Shown here piece after piece: positions 46,078 through 53,900 of a stretch of DNA of 64,000 bases (position 1 is its first letter; every line of letters begins with the position of its first letter). A model generated the notes under the pieces. It did no database searches, had not been told where the DNA came from, and was given only the letters and a program-made list of their open reading frames with translations. Both the position numbers and the translations under genes were made by a program. The stretch comes from Betaproteobacteria bacterium (GTDB lineage Bacteria; Pseudomonadota; Gammaproteobacteria; Burkholderiales; Burkholderiaceae_D). Location of the stretch: NCBI GenBank assembly GCA_025362735.1, contig JANYFL010000009.1, positions 26,476 to 90,475 of the forward strand, read 5' to 3'.

Positions 46078-47334
46078 ATGAATAAAAATCAGAAATTCTT
46101 TTATGGATGGGTCATTGCGATCGCTTCGGGTATTGGTCTGGCTTCTTGCGTGGCGATATTTATTCCTTCGACCATCGGACTTGTCGTGGGCCCATTCAGC
46201 AAGGAATTTGGCTGGAGCGCTCAGCAAATCTTCCTCGCCCCTGTATTCGCTACGATGGCTACCATTTTAGTGGCCTCTTTTGTTGGTGGTCTGGTTGAAC
46301 GCTTTGGAGCACGGTTTGTCATTGTGACTTCCTTTGTTGCCGAGGCTCTTATCATGGCTTCGTTTTATTTTCTCGATAACTCCATCTCTTTGTTTTATGC
46401 CCGCTACGCTGCGTTTGCGATCCTCGCAACCGGGACCTGTCACGTCGCCTATACCACGGTCATTTCGCGCTGGTTTGACCGCAACCGTGGGCTCGCACTG
46501 GGCATTGCTTTGGCAGGTTTTTGTTTGGGAGGCGTGTTTTGGTCACTGGTTGCGCAAGCATTGTTCGACCGCTTTGGCTGGCGCGAAGCTTATCTCTACA
46601 TGGCAGCGATCATCACGTTTATTACCTTGCCGATCATGTTCGTCACCATGCGCAACACACCCGAATCCATGGGAACGACGGTCGATTGCGATCCAGACCG
46701 CTTTGATGCAGGTGGTCACAAAATCCTTAAACCCGAGGTCACGGGTATGTCGCTTTGGGAAGTCATCAAAACATCTCGTTATTGGATGATGATTATTACC
46801 TTCGGTCTTGTCGGATTTGGCGTCCAAAGCATCATGCTTCACATGGTGCCGTTTCTGCGAGGCCGTGGTGAATCAGCCCAAACGGCTGCTGCTGTGCAGG
46901 CCTCACTCTGGGCCGTACTGGTCGTTGGCCGTGTTTCTACGGGTTGGCTGATGGACCGATTTTTTGCGCCAAGAGTTGCATTCGGATTTCTGCTGTTGCC
47001 CATTATTGGCATTGGCTTGTTGGCATCCGGCGCCAGCGGCGGTGTAGCGCTCATCGCGGCAATGATGGTGGGACTTGCAGCAGGTGCGGAGGTCGATGTG
47101 GTCGCCTATCTGACGAGCCGCTATTTTGGACTGCGGCATTATGCCCTCATCTATTCCACCTTCTTTACCGCATTTGCCGTTGGCTCCGGCGCAGGTCCCG
47201 CGTGGACGGCTTGGGCCGTCACGCACATGGGTGGCTATGGACCCGTACTTTGGATTATTTCAGGAGTATTAGGTGTTGCTGCAGCCCTCTTATTATTCTT
47301 TCCTCAATACAGAAAAACGTCTCTGGCTCATTGA
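46078..47334 (+). CDS. MFS transporter (monocarboxylate/oxalate-formate type)
   Basis: This 418-residue inner-membrane protein has twelve predicted hydrophobic segments in two halves. Recognisable stretches are FFYGWVIAIASGIGLAS at the start, FNG-like conserved RFGARFVIV after helix 2, and RWFDRNRGLALGIALAGFCLGG, typical of the OFA/monocarboxylate branch. It probably carries an organic acid intermediate or substrate across the inner membrane. It ends the plus-strand block and is followed by a terminator. Confidence 0.9.
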   Translation: MNKNQKFFYGWVIAIASGIGLASCVAIFIPSTIGLVVGPFSKEFGWSAQQIFLAPVFATMATILVASFVGGLVERFGARFVIVTSFVAEALIMASFYFLDNSISLFYARYAAFAILATGTCHVAYTTVISRWFDRNRGLALGIALAGFCLGGVFWSLVAQALFDRFGWREAYLYMAAIITFITLPIMFVTMRNTPESMGTTVDCDPDRFDAGGHKILKPEVTGMSLWEVIKTSRYWMMIITFGLVGFGVQSIMLHMVPFLRGRGESAQTAAAVQASLWAVLVVGRVSTGWLMDRFFAPRVAFGFLLLPIIGIGLLASGASGGVALIAAMMVGLAAGAEVDVVAYLTSRYFGLRHYALIYSTFFTAFAVGSGAGPAWTAWAVTHMGGYGPVLWIISGVLGVAAALLLFFPQYRKTSLAH

Positions 47335-47516
47335 GCGATAAGCCGAGCAACCTTGAAATGCATCAACGGATAAAGGCGAAGTCTCCGCTGAGCTTCAAGG
47401 TCAATCCATACGTAATATTTGATAACTGATATATGCGCCTGATTCTTGTTGGTTGTGAGTCCACCCACCATAATGGAACTGTATCTTCTCTCTCCCTCTA
47501 ACGAGGTGCAGATTTA

Positions 47517-47543
47517 GGCCCGCCAATGGCGGGCTTTTTTTTG
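47517..47543 (+). terminator. Rho-independent terminator of the plus-strand block
   Basis: GCCCGCC at 47518-47524, loop AAT, GGCGGGC at 47528-47534, then eight T. It lies 184 bases after the MFS stop and closes the long plus-strand block before the convergent 2-hydroxyacid dehydrogenase. Confidence 0.88.
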
Positions 47544-47592
47544 TTCTTTTGGCGATGCGCTTTCAAAAATCATCACGCGTGAAATAGTCGAC

Positions 47593-48567
47593 TCAGCTAC
47601 AGTTGTAAATTTCCAGATTGACGACGTTGGCTGGCCGCTCACCATTTAAGGCGGCAACTACGCTCTTTGCGGCAGAAAAAGAAACCCTTTCCATTGCCTC
47701 ATGCGCGAGCGGGGCCATATGCGGGGTAACGATAATTCCAGGAACACCGATCAGCGGACTTGGACTATTGGCACCTTGCTGACGCAGCACATCGACAGCC
47801 GCGCCCGCAAGCCGGCCTTCCTTGACCGCCGCGGCAAGGGCGTTCTCATCGATCAAACCGCCACGCGCCGTATTGATGAGAAATGCAGTCGGCTTCATCA
47901 ATGCGAGGGTACGTTCGTTGATGAAGTTCTCGGTTTCTGGCGTCAAAGGTGTATGCAGTGAAACGAAATCCGCTTCACGCAGTGCCCGTTCCATGTCGAC
48001 AAACTCAATGCCATGTTTGGTCGCAAACGCTTGATCGCGCCAGGCATCAACGGCCAGTACCTTCATGTCGAAACCCAATGCGCGGCGTGCGACGCCTTTG
48101 CCAATACGGCCAAGTCCGAATATTGCGACGGTCTTGCCCCACATTTCAGTGCCAGTCGGACGCTCCCATCCATGACTCTGTACGCTATTGACTGCAACGA
48201 CCATCTTGCGCGCAGCCATCAACATCAACCCAATCGCGAAGTCAGCGACGCTCTGGTCGTTGGTACCCGCCTGAATCGTGACCGGAATCTTGCGGCGTGA
48301 AGCGGCTGCCAAATCAACAGTGTCGTACCCAACACCAGGACGCGCGATCACTTTCAGTTTCTTTGCTGCATCGATGACTTTTGCCGTAGTCGGCTCCATC
48401 GCAAAAATGATGGCGTCAACTTCACCCACCTGTTCCAGAAGCCAGTTTTCATCAAACGGCACCGGGGTTGACTTGATGACGACTTCACATCCCTGATCCG
48501 TCAAATACTTCAATGGTCCCTCTGAAGCCGTGAATGATTTGGCCAGTATCAATACCTTACCTAACAT
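47593..48567 (-). CDS. D-2-hydroxyacid dehydrogenase (phosphoglycerate dehydrogenase-like)
   Basis: The ATG at 48567 with AAAGGAG upstream gives 324 residues. The NAD-binding motif GLGRIGKG lies near residue 150, the substrate Arg in NTARGGLIDE and the catalytic His in TPHMAPLAHEA. These enzymes reduce a 2-keto acid to a D-2-hydroxy acid or the reverse. Its promoter region faces the EthD gene and holds shared motifs, so it probably belongs to the same catabolic regulon. Confidence 0.9.
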   Translation of the reverse strand: MLGKVLILAKSFTASEGPLKYLTDQGCEVVIKSTPVPFDENWLLEQVGEVDAIIFAMEPTTAKVIDAAKKLKVIARPGVGYDTVDLAAASRRKIPVTIQAGTNDQSVADFAIGLMLMAARKMVVAVNSVQSHGWERPTGTEMWGKTVAIFGLGRIGKGVARRALGFDMKVLAVDAWRDQAFATKHGIEFVDMERALREADFVSLHTPLTPETENFINERTLALMKPTAFLINTARGGLIDENALAAAVKEGRLAGAAVDVLRQQGANSPSPLIGVPGIIVTPHMAPLAHEAMERVSFSAAKSVVAALNGERPANVVNLEIYNCS

Positions 48568-48885
48568 GGCGTGTGCTCCTTTTGTTATCCCGACACGCAG
48601 CCTGGAATGATGGGTCGTTGCAAATGCGAAGGAGAATGTTTTGGGCAAGTGCACATCGCGAGATCACTGCAATGAGTTTCAGTGCGGCTCCGGGCCTCAA
48701 CAAATTTATCCTCACTAAACTGTTTCCCGATACTTTTATAAATTGGCAACATTGTTCCCGCTGGACGCCATACTTACAATAGAACTATGACGCTAGCTGT
48801 TATGCAAAAAGTAAGAGGCAAGAATAAGAATCAAACATTTCACGCAGAAAGGTTTATGTAAATGTGACCCAAAGTCATTAATGCA

Positions 48886-48906
48886 CGATACAATACTACT
48901 GTATCG
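48886..48906. promoter_or_regulatory. Inverted-repeat operator-like site D
   Basis: CGATACA at 48886-48892 and TGTATCG at 48900-48906 form a perfect seven-base dyad with a seven-base spacer. It ends 17 bases before a consensus TATAAT, so a bound protein would sit at about the -35 region of the EthD promoter. The ACTGTATC half resembles sites A and B. Confidence 0.45.
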
Positions 48907-48923
48907 AATTGCAATTTATTTTT

Positions 48924-48929
48924 TATAAT
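48924..48929 (+). promoter_or_regulatory. Likely -10 element of the EthD gene
   Basis: TATAAT lies 69 bases upstream of the TTG start. No good -35 hexamer is present at the proper distance; site D occupies that place, which fits an activator-dependent promoter. Confidence 0.4.
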
Positions 48930-48997
48930 TCTGCGCAAGAAATCTGCGACATTTTTGTTGCCATAAGCCCAGCGCAGATTTACTAGGGAGTCGAGTC

Positions 48998-49843
48998 TTG
49001 ATCAAATTCATCATCATCACGCGCGCAAAGCCTGGTTGGACGCGAGAACGCTTTTTCTATGAGTGGGCTTTCATTCATGTTTCCTTGATGCTACATACGG
49101 CACCGAGCATGCGGCGCTTCAGACGATATGTGCAGCACTTCGTTAACCCCGATATTCCCGACTCGCTGCGCGTGCTGCCTCATCCAAAAATGAACTGGGA
49201 AAACTTTGCTGAGCACTGGCTGGAAAAATTCGAGTTCGTCCACCATCCTGATTACACGGAGCAGATGCAGCCCCATAAATTCAGCGATACAGAAATGGAA
49301 ATCGTCTACGTGCAAGGTGAGTGCATGTACCTGCGAGATGACTTTCGATCCGGTGGCGTCAAGCTGATTCATCGCCTGGCCATAAAACCTGGGCAGCCTG
49401 TTGATGCATTCAGAAAATATTGGCAGGAAGAGCATGCGCCAGCAATCGTGAACGCATTAAAAGAAAAAGGCCTGCGCAAGTACGAGATAAATCTGCCTTA
49501 CGACTATGATGCTGCTGCGTTTAAAGAAAGTCGCAAAGGCACCTTGTTCGAAAAAGCCGCTCTGGATGCCGTCCCAGGTCTGGAGGAATTCTGGTTTGAC
49601 AGCATCGAAGACGCGGTCCACCTTGGCAGAGATCCTGAACTACGAAAATTGCTGACGGCTAGCTACGAACGCTTTGTCGATGTTGAGAAGTCGTACTCGT
49701 TGTTTGCCAACGAACGTGTGGTCTTCGACTTCGTGACCCCAGGTGAAACCACGCCTTTACCAGCGGTACTTGATCCCAATAGCCTTGATGCCACCGTCTT
49801 CAAAACCGGCCGACCGTATCATGAGCCCAAATTAAGTAGCTAA
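48998..49843 (+). CDS. EthD-domain protein, double length
   Basis: The TTG at 48998 is supported by AGGGAG seven bases upstream. The 281 residues are well above the ~100 of a single EthD domain. The first half begins IKFIIITRAKPGWTRERFFYEW and the second shows KLIHRLAIKPGQPVDAFRKYWQEEHAP, both with the FxxxWxxxHxP-like pattern of dimeric alpha-beta barrels, so it looks like a fused pair. EthD-type proteins occur in ether degradation and polyketide tailoring, with roles in oxygen or cyclase chemistry. It appears monocistronic and closes the catabolic region. Confidence 0.8.
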   Translation: MIKFIIITRAKPGWTRERFFYEWAFIHVSLMLHTAPSMRRFRRYVQHFVNPDIPDSLRVLPHPKMNWENFAEHWLEKFEFVHHPDYTEQMQPHKFSDTEMEIVYVQGECMYLRDDFRSGGVKLIHRLAIKPGQPVDAFRKYWQEEHAPAIVNALKEKGLRKYEINLPYDYDAAAFKESRKGTLFEKAALDAVPGLEEFWFDSIEDAVHLGRDPELRKLLTASYERFVDVEKSYSLFANERVVFDFVTPGETTPLPAVLDPNSLDATVFKTGRPYHEPKLSS

Positions 49844-50014
49844 GCTTTGGGTGCCGATCTAGTTTCCGAAGCTTCACACAAGAAATAGCTCCGATAAATT
49901 TGATAGAATTCGTCCCTCATTTCCTGTTACAGGGATATTGGTGAGGCAGGTTCATTTCAGACTGCCTCCACCGCCAGTCTGGAATTTTGACCCTTGTGTT
50001 AAAATTCAAGTATT

Positions 50015-50091
50015 GCGCCCGTAGCTCAGCTGGATAGAGTACTTGGCTACGAACCAAGGGGTCGTGGGTTCAATTCCTGCCGGGCGCACCA
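50015..50091 (+). tRNA. tRNA-Arg (anticodon ACG)
   Basis: Acceptor GCGCCCG at 50015-50021 pairs with CGGGCGC at 50081-50087, then discriminator A and an encoded CCA. The D-arm TAGCTCAGCTGGATAGAGTA and the T-loop GGTTCAATTCC are canonical. The anticodon loop CTACGAA reads ACG, normally modified to ICG for arginine CGN codons. A terminator follows at once. Confidence 0.97.
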
Positions 50092-50097
50092 AAAAAT

Positions 50098-50133
50098 CAA
50101 GGGCTTGCAGAAATGCAAGCCCTTTTATTTTGT
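50098..50133 (+). terminator. Rho-independent terminator after tRNA-Arg
   Basis: GGGCTTGCA at 50101-50109, tetraloop GAAA, TGCAAGCCC at 50114-50122, then TTTTATTTT. Nine perfect pairs with a stable loop make this a strong terminator. Confidence 0.9.
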
Positions 50134-50380
50134 AACGTCACACTTTTCCGATTAGACGAACAAAGGCAATCAAGTTCCGTCGCAATTCCTACAAAATTGA
50201 GACCTTGTTGCTAGAAATTTGGCCATCATCAGGCGCGATCTCGTCTGACATCCTTAGCTGCCACATTAATCTATATTGATGTCAGAGTCGCCTGACTCAA
50301 TCAACTTGGCTCGCGCAATCAACCGCGTCGTTTGGACATTCAAGCCATCTTTGGTCAATCGGTCATCATAGGAAGACGTC

Positions 50381-51592
50381 ATGAAATCCTTCACGACAAA
50401 ACTTTATGTCTTTGCTGCTCTTTCGATATCGTTGCTCCTTTCCGCTTGTGGAGGCGGGGGTGGAGGAAGCGGCACTTCACAGGGACCAGGTACATTAGGT
50501 GTCTCTCTGACCGATGCACCGTCCTGCGGCTACGACGCTGTCTATGTCACAGTTCAGAAGGTACGCGTTCATCAAAGTGCATCGGCCAATGAGAACGATG
50601 CGGGCTGGACAGATATCACGCTGAATCCTGCTCGCAAAATCAATTTATTAAATCTGACCAACGGCAGCTTGGATAGTCTTGGTCAAACTCCACTCGCAGC
50701 AGGCCATTACACCCAAGTACGTCTGGTTCTTGATCCAAACACAGGAGCCTCTCTTGCCAATTCGGTCGTTCCTGAGGGAAACATCAATGAAATTTCACTC
50801 GACACGCCAAGTGCCGTACAAAGCGGGATCAAACTGATTAATGAGTTTGACGTTACTTCGGGCCAGCGTGTTGATCTGGTTCTTGATTTTGATGCGTGCA
50901 AATCGATCATCACCAAGGGCAACGGTAGATATGCGCTAAAGCCGGTCATCAAAGTGATCCCCACAGTTTTGAATGGCATAGGCGGCTTTATCAAACCCAC
51001 GCTATTGGGGAGCAACGTCATCGTTTCGGCTCAACAGAATGGAACCGTTATTCGCTCGACAGTGCCAAATACCTCAACGGGTGAATTTTTCATCGCGCGG
51101 CTTGCGCCGGGTAATTACGATGTCGTCATCACTGCCGACAACCACGCAACGAGTGTGATCGCTACAGTTCCTGTTGCCAGCACAACAACTACGGTGAACC
51201 TTAGCAATATTGTCTTACCGATCGATTTACCAAACTCTGCTGTGGGAACAATCAGTGGAACAGCCGTACTGAATCCAACCAGCACGACTGAAGTGGCCTA
51301 TGTAGCCGCCAAACAGAGTTTCGCTTCAGGGCCGGTCGTGACGGTCAAATATCAAGGAGCTGATGTTGTGAACGGTAGCTACAGTCTGTCGAACTTGGCT
51401 CTTGCTGCGCCCTTGCTCGCTTCATATAGCTCGACATTGCCAGTGGTATTTATTGCCCACCCCAACACCATTCCGGGAACGGGCAAGTACGCAGTCGAAG
51501 CATCGGCAACGGGCTACGTGACGCAAACAAATCCCAACGTTAACATCAGCCTCATTAACCAGTCCGGCCTCAACTTTAGTTTGACGCCCTGA
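50381..51592 (+). CDS. DUF4382-domain lipoprotein
   Basis: This 403-residue protein has a lipoprotein signal (hydrophobic ALSISLLL then lipobox LSAC near residue 23) followed by a glycine run, a flexible linker common in outer-membrane lipoproteins. The DUF4382 domain begins at GTLGVSLTDAPSCGYDAVYVTVQKV and includes INLLNLTNG and YTQVRLVLDPN. The later part is beta-rich with carboxypeptidase-regulatory-like segments (FFIARLAPGNYDVVITADNH). Function is unknown; such proteins are thought to be surface or envelope structural proteins. GGAAG precedes the ATG. Confidence 0.87.
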   Translation: MKSFTTKLYVFAALSISLLLSACGGGGGGSGTSQGPGTLGVSLTDAPSCGYDAVYVTVQKVRVHQSASANENDAGWTDITLNPARKINLLNLTNGSLDSLGQTPLAAGHYTQVRLVLDPNTGASLANSVVPEGNINEISLDTPSAVQSGIKLINEFDVTSGQRVDLVLDFDACKSIITKGNGRYALKPVIKVIPTVLNGIGGFIKPTLLGSNVIVSAQQNGTVIRSTVPNTSTGEFFIARLAPGNYDVVITADNHATSVIATVPVASTTTTVNLSNIVLPIDLPNSAVGTISGTAVLNPTSTTEVAYVAAKQSFASGPVVTVKYQGADVVNGSYSLSNLALAAPLLASYSSTLPVVFIAHPNTIPGTGKYAVEASATGYVTQTNPNVNISLINQSGLNFSLTP

Positions 51593-51783
51593 AATAGATA
51601 GGCCAATACGTGGCTCATCTATAATCACTCCTACAAGATAAAGTTTAGTGCGATACTGTCGTTAATTGGTTATTGGATCAATCAATTCAGGATTGAGGTG
51701 TGTTTTAATCGCCATATCGACTGGCTTCAAATGCGGGAATAATCGATGCTGCGAAGCGGCAAATCATTAAAGGAAATGTTGCT

Positions 51784-52200
51784 GTGTTAAAAAAACTGCG
51801 CAATGCCTTTACAACTCAGCCCTCTGAACCGGGGAAACTTGTCGATATCGAGGATGATTTTCCATCGTTCACACCGACCAAACCAGGTCAAGTCTCGACT
51901 GAAGGCGATCCCTTCCTTTCCGAATTCTGGCAAGGTCCCATGAAGGCATGGTTGGAACAGTTGCCTGAAGAAATACGGCCTTTACAATTATATGCAGCTT
52001 ATCCACGTGTCATCGCCAAGATGGTGACCTTGTGGGATGACCGGACTGCAATGGAAAGCTACCTTTTTGATTTACTCGTGGACAAACGAGGCAACCGGCG
52101 CGGTTTTCCGGCAGCGATGACTGCTGAGATCCGGCGCCTGCAAGTGTTTGTCTCCAACGGAGCTCAACATTATCAATCTGGGACGATCAGTTCCTGGTAA
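51784..52200 (+). CDS. Conserved-looking hypothetical cytoplasmic protein
   Basis: I do not recognise this 138-residue protein. It starts at GTG (51784) with AAAGGAAA upstream. It has no signal or membrane segment. The middle (EFWQGPMKAWLEQLPEEIRPLQLYAAYPRVIAKM) is helical and rich in aromatic and acidic residues, and the end (DKRGNRRGFPAAMTAEIRRLQVF) is basic. A good terminator follows directly, which supports it being a real, single-gene transcript. Confidence 0.65.
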   Translation: MLKKLRNAFTTQPSEPGKLVDIEDDFPSFTPTKPGQVSTEGDPFLSEFWQGPMKAWLEQLPEEIRPLQLYAAYPRVIAKMVTLWDDRTAMESYLFDLLVDKRGNRRGFPAAMTAEIRRLQVFVSNGAQHYQSGTISSW

Positions 52201-52220
52201 TCCAAATCCCGGATAAATAT

Positions 52221-52250
52221 AAAAAAGGTCAGTGAAAACTGACCTTTTTC
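52221..52250. terminator. Bidirectional rho-independent terminator
   Basis: AAAAAGGTCAGT at 52222-52233, loop GAAA, and its complement ACTGACCTTTTT at 52238-52249. With A-runs before and T-runs after the stem it can serve both the gene at 51784 and the convergent gene ending at 52274. Confidence 0.88.
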
Positions 52251-52273
52251 ATTCCAACTTTTAAGCCTACAAC

Positions 52274-52579
52274 TCAGCGGAAATAAGCCAGATGCAAGAC
52301 CACCGGTGATCCAGCGACTCCTGCCCTTAACAGCCGGCTCGCAACACCAACAATACGTGCCTGATATTTGGTAAAAATAGCCAGCACATCCAGTGCGCCA
52401 TCCGGATTTCCGTCCAGATCAGCCAGCACATTCTGATCGACGATAAATGGGACATCCAGACCGTTGCACCCCATGGTAAATCCGATGCCATCATCCAATG
52501 TTGATGCGGTACCAACTAGAACAGGGTGCGCTGCTCCAAGTACATGCCGTTCACTCCAGCTCGATTTATTCGATTTCAT
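52274..52579 (-). CDS. Small hypothetical protein
   Basis: From the ATG at 52579, with GGAG six bases upstream, the product is 101 residues. I do not recognise the family. It contains a possible two-strand segment (DDGIGFTMGCNGLDVPFIVDQN), an acidic turn (DLDGNPDGALDVL) and a basic C-terminal helix region (KYQARIVGVASRLLRAG). The distance to the flanking diguanylate cyclase gene is 122 bases. Support is the ribosome site and the terminator placed after it; the function is unknown. Confidence 0.55.
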   Translation of the reverse strand: MKSNKSSWSERHVLGAAHPVLVGTASTLDDGIGFTMGCNGLDVPFIVDQNVLADLDGNPDGALDVLAIFTKYQARIVGVASRLLRAGVAGSPVVLHLAYFR

Positions 52580-52701
52580 TTTCACTCCATTGTGACCAAA
52601 GGCCACATTCAGGATGAACAGAGGCACAGTTAGGTTGATGTTGCACTGATTTGCCCACATCAGCAAGGACTACTATCGTTACGCTATGAATAGACGGAAT
52701 T

Positions 52702-53784
52702 TCAACTCTGCTTCTGAGCATGAGCAATTTGGTTTCTTCCAGCCGCTTTGGCGTGATAAAGCGCCTCATCCGCCTTGGAAATCAAACCTGGAATATTGCT
52801 AACACCAGAAATTGCAGTTTCCACACCGATACTGATGGTGAGGGATCGATGCGCTGGTTTACATTTCTCAATCGCCTGGCGCAAACGCTCGGCAATGATG
52901 ATCGAACCTTCAATCCCCGTATGCGGAAGAATGATGGCAAATTCTTCTCCACCGTAACGCGCCACGTAATCGCATTTTCGGGCTTTCTTGCGCAGCACTT
53001 CAGCAACTAGTTTGAGCGCTTCATCTCCAGCCGGATGTCCATAGCTGTCGTTGTACGATTTGAAATTATCAATGTCGATCATCAGCAGGGACAGCGCGTA
53101 TTTGTGGCGCACAGTCTGATGGCTTTCTTCTTCCAGCTTGGTGTTAAACGCGCGCCGGTTCATCAGTCCCGTCAGCACATCCGTCAGGCTCTGAATTTCA
53201 AGTTCAGCATTGGCCTTCTCGATCAGGCGCTGATAATCCTCCAACTGTCTTTGATAGGCGCTGAGCGCAAAGGCCTGCTGTTCCTGTTCCGCAATCGTCC
53301 GACGCAATTCCATCTGCGCCACGACCTGACGCGACAGCGCGCGCAAGGCATTGATCTGTTCGTCTTCCAGGGTACGAGGCACATGATCAATGACACAAAC
53401 GGTACCGAGCGAAGCACCGCTGGATGTGACTAGCGGCGCCCCTGCATAAAAACGAATATTGGGCTCTCCTGTGACATGCGGATTACTTGCAAATCGGGGA
53501 TCGCTCAGTGTGTCGGGAACAATCATGACTTCGTCCGGGTGCAGAATCGCATGTGCGCAAAACCCGTATTCTCTGGGCATTTGGCTCGCAGCCAGTCCTA
53601 CTCTGGACTTGAACCATTGCCGGTCACTGTCCACCAATGAAATCAGGGCGATCGGTGCACTGCAGACCCATGAAGCCAGCATGGTGATATCGTCGTAAAC
53701 CTGCTCAGCCTTCGTGTCAAGAATCGAGTATTCGCGCAGGGCAGTCATTCGCTCCTCTTCATTCTCCGGAATCAGGTTGACCAT
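52702..53784 (-). CDS. GAF-GGDEF diguanylate cyclase
   Basis: This 360-residue protein should make cyclic di-GMP. A GAF sensor domain covers about residues 20-160 (ILDTKAEQVYDDITMLAS, REYGFCAHAI, FYAGAPLVTSSGASLGTVCV). A coiled-coil linker (EQEQQAFALSAYQRQLEDY) leads to the GGDEF domain (from about 199), with active site GGEEF at 278-282. An RxxD inhibitory I-site (RKCD, 269-272) sits five residues before it, so product feedback is likely. There is no membrane segment. It lies next to a large PDE-type protein with the opposite activity. Confidence 0.93.
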   Translation of the reverse strand: MVNLIPENEEERMTALREYSILDTKAEQVYDDITMLASWVCSAPIALISLVDSDRQWFKSRVGLAASQMPREYGFCAHAILHPDEVMIVPDTLSDPRFASNPHVTGEPNIRFYAGAPLVTSSGASLGTVCVIDHVPRTLEDEQINALRALSRQVVAQMELRRTIAEQEQQAFALSAYQRQLEDYQRLIEKANAELEIQSLTDVLTGLMNRRAFNTKLEEESHQTVRHKYALSLLMIDIDNFKSYNDSYGHPAGDEALKLVAEVLRKKARKCDYVARYGGEEFAIILPHTGIEGSIIIAERLRQAIEKCKPAHRSLTISIGVETAISGVSNIPGLISKADEALYHAKAAGRNQIAHAQKQS

Positions 53785-53900
53785 AATTGGAGGAATTCAG
53801 TCAACTTTCTGGTTGTTCATACTTAAATGCCTAGGACAAATTAGTTGTTTTGTTTAATCATAACTCATATAACGCGCCTGAATGCTTCAAAAAGCAGACT

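Larger units (their letters stand above)
48568..48997. promoter_or_regulatory. Divergent promoter region of hydroxyacid dehydrogenase and EthD genes (no gene)
   Basis: These 430 bases hold GCTAGCTGTTAT at 48792-48803 (the reverse complement of the ATAACAGCTAGC end of the 28695 element), with AACTATG at 48783. They also hold the dyad site D at 48886-48906 and a TATAAT at 48924-48929. No coding potential is seen. Confidence 0.5.

Noticed and set aside
49943..49968. GAGGCAG/CTGCCTC hairpin upstream of tRNA-Arg as terminator
   Set aside because: Seven pairs with a 12-base loop and no T-run; too weak to call.
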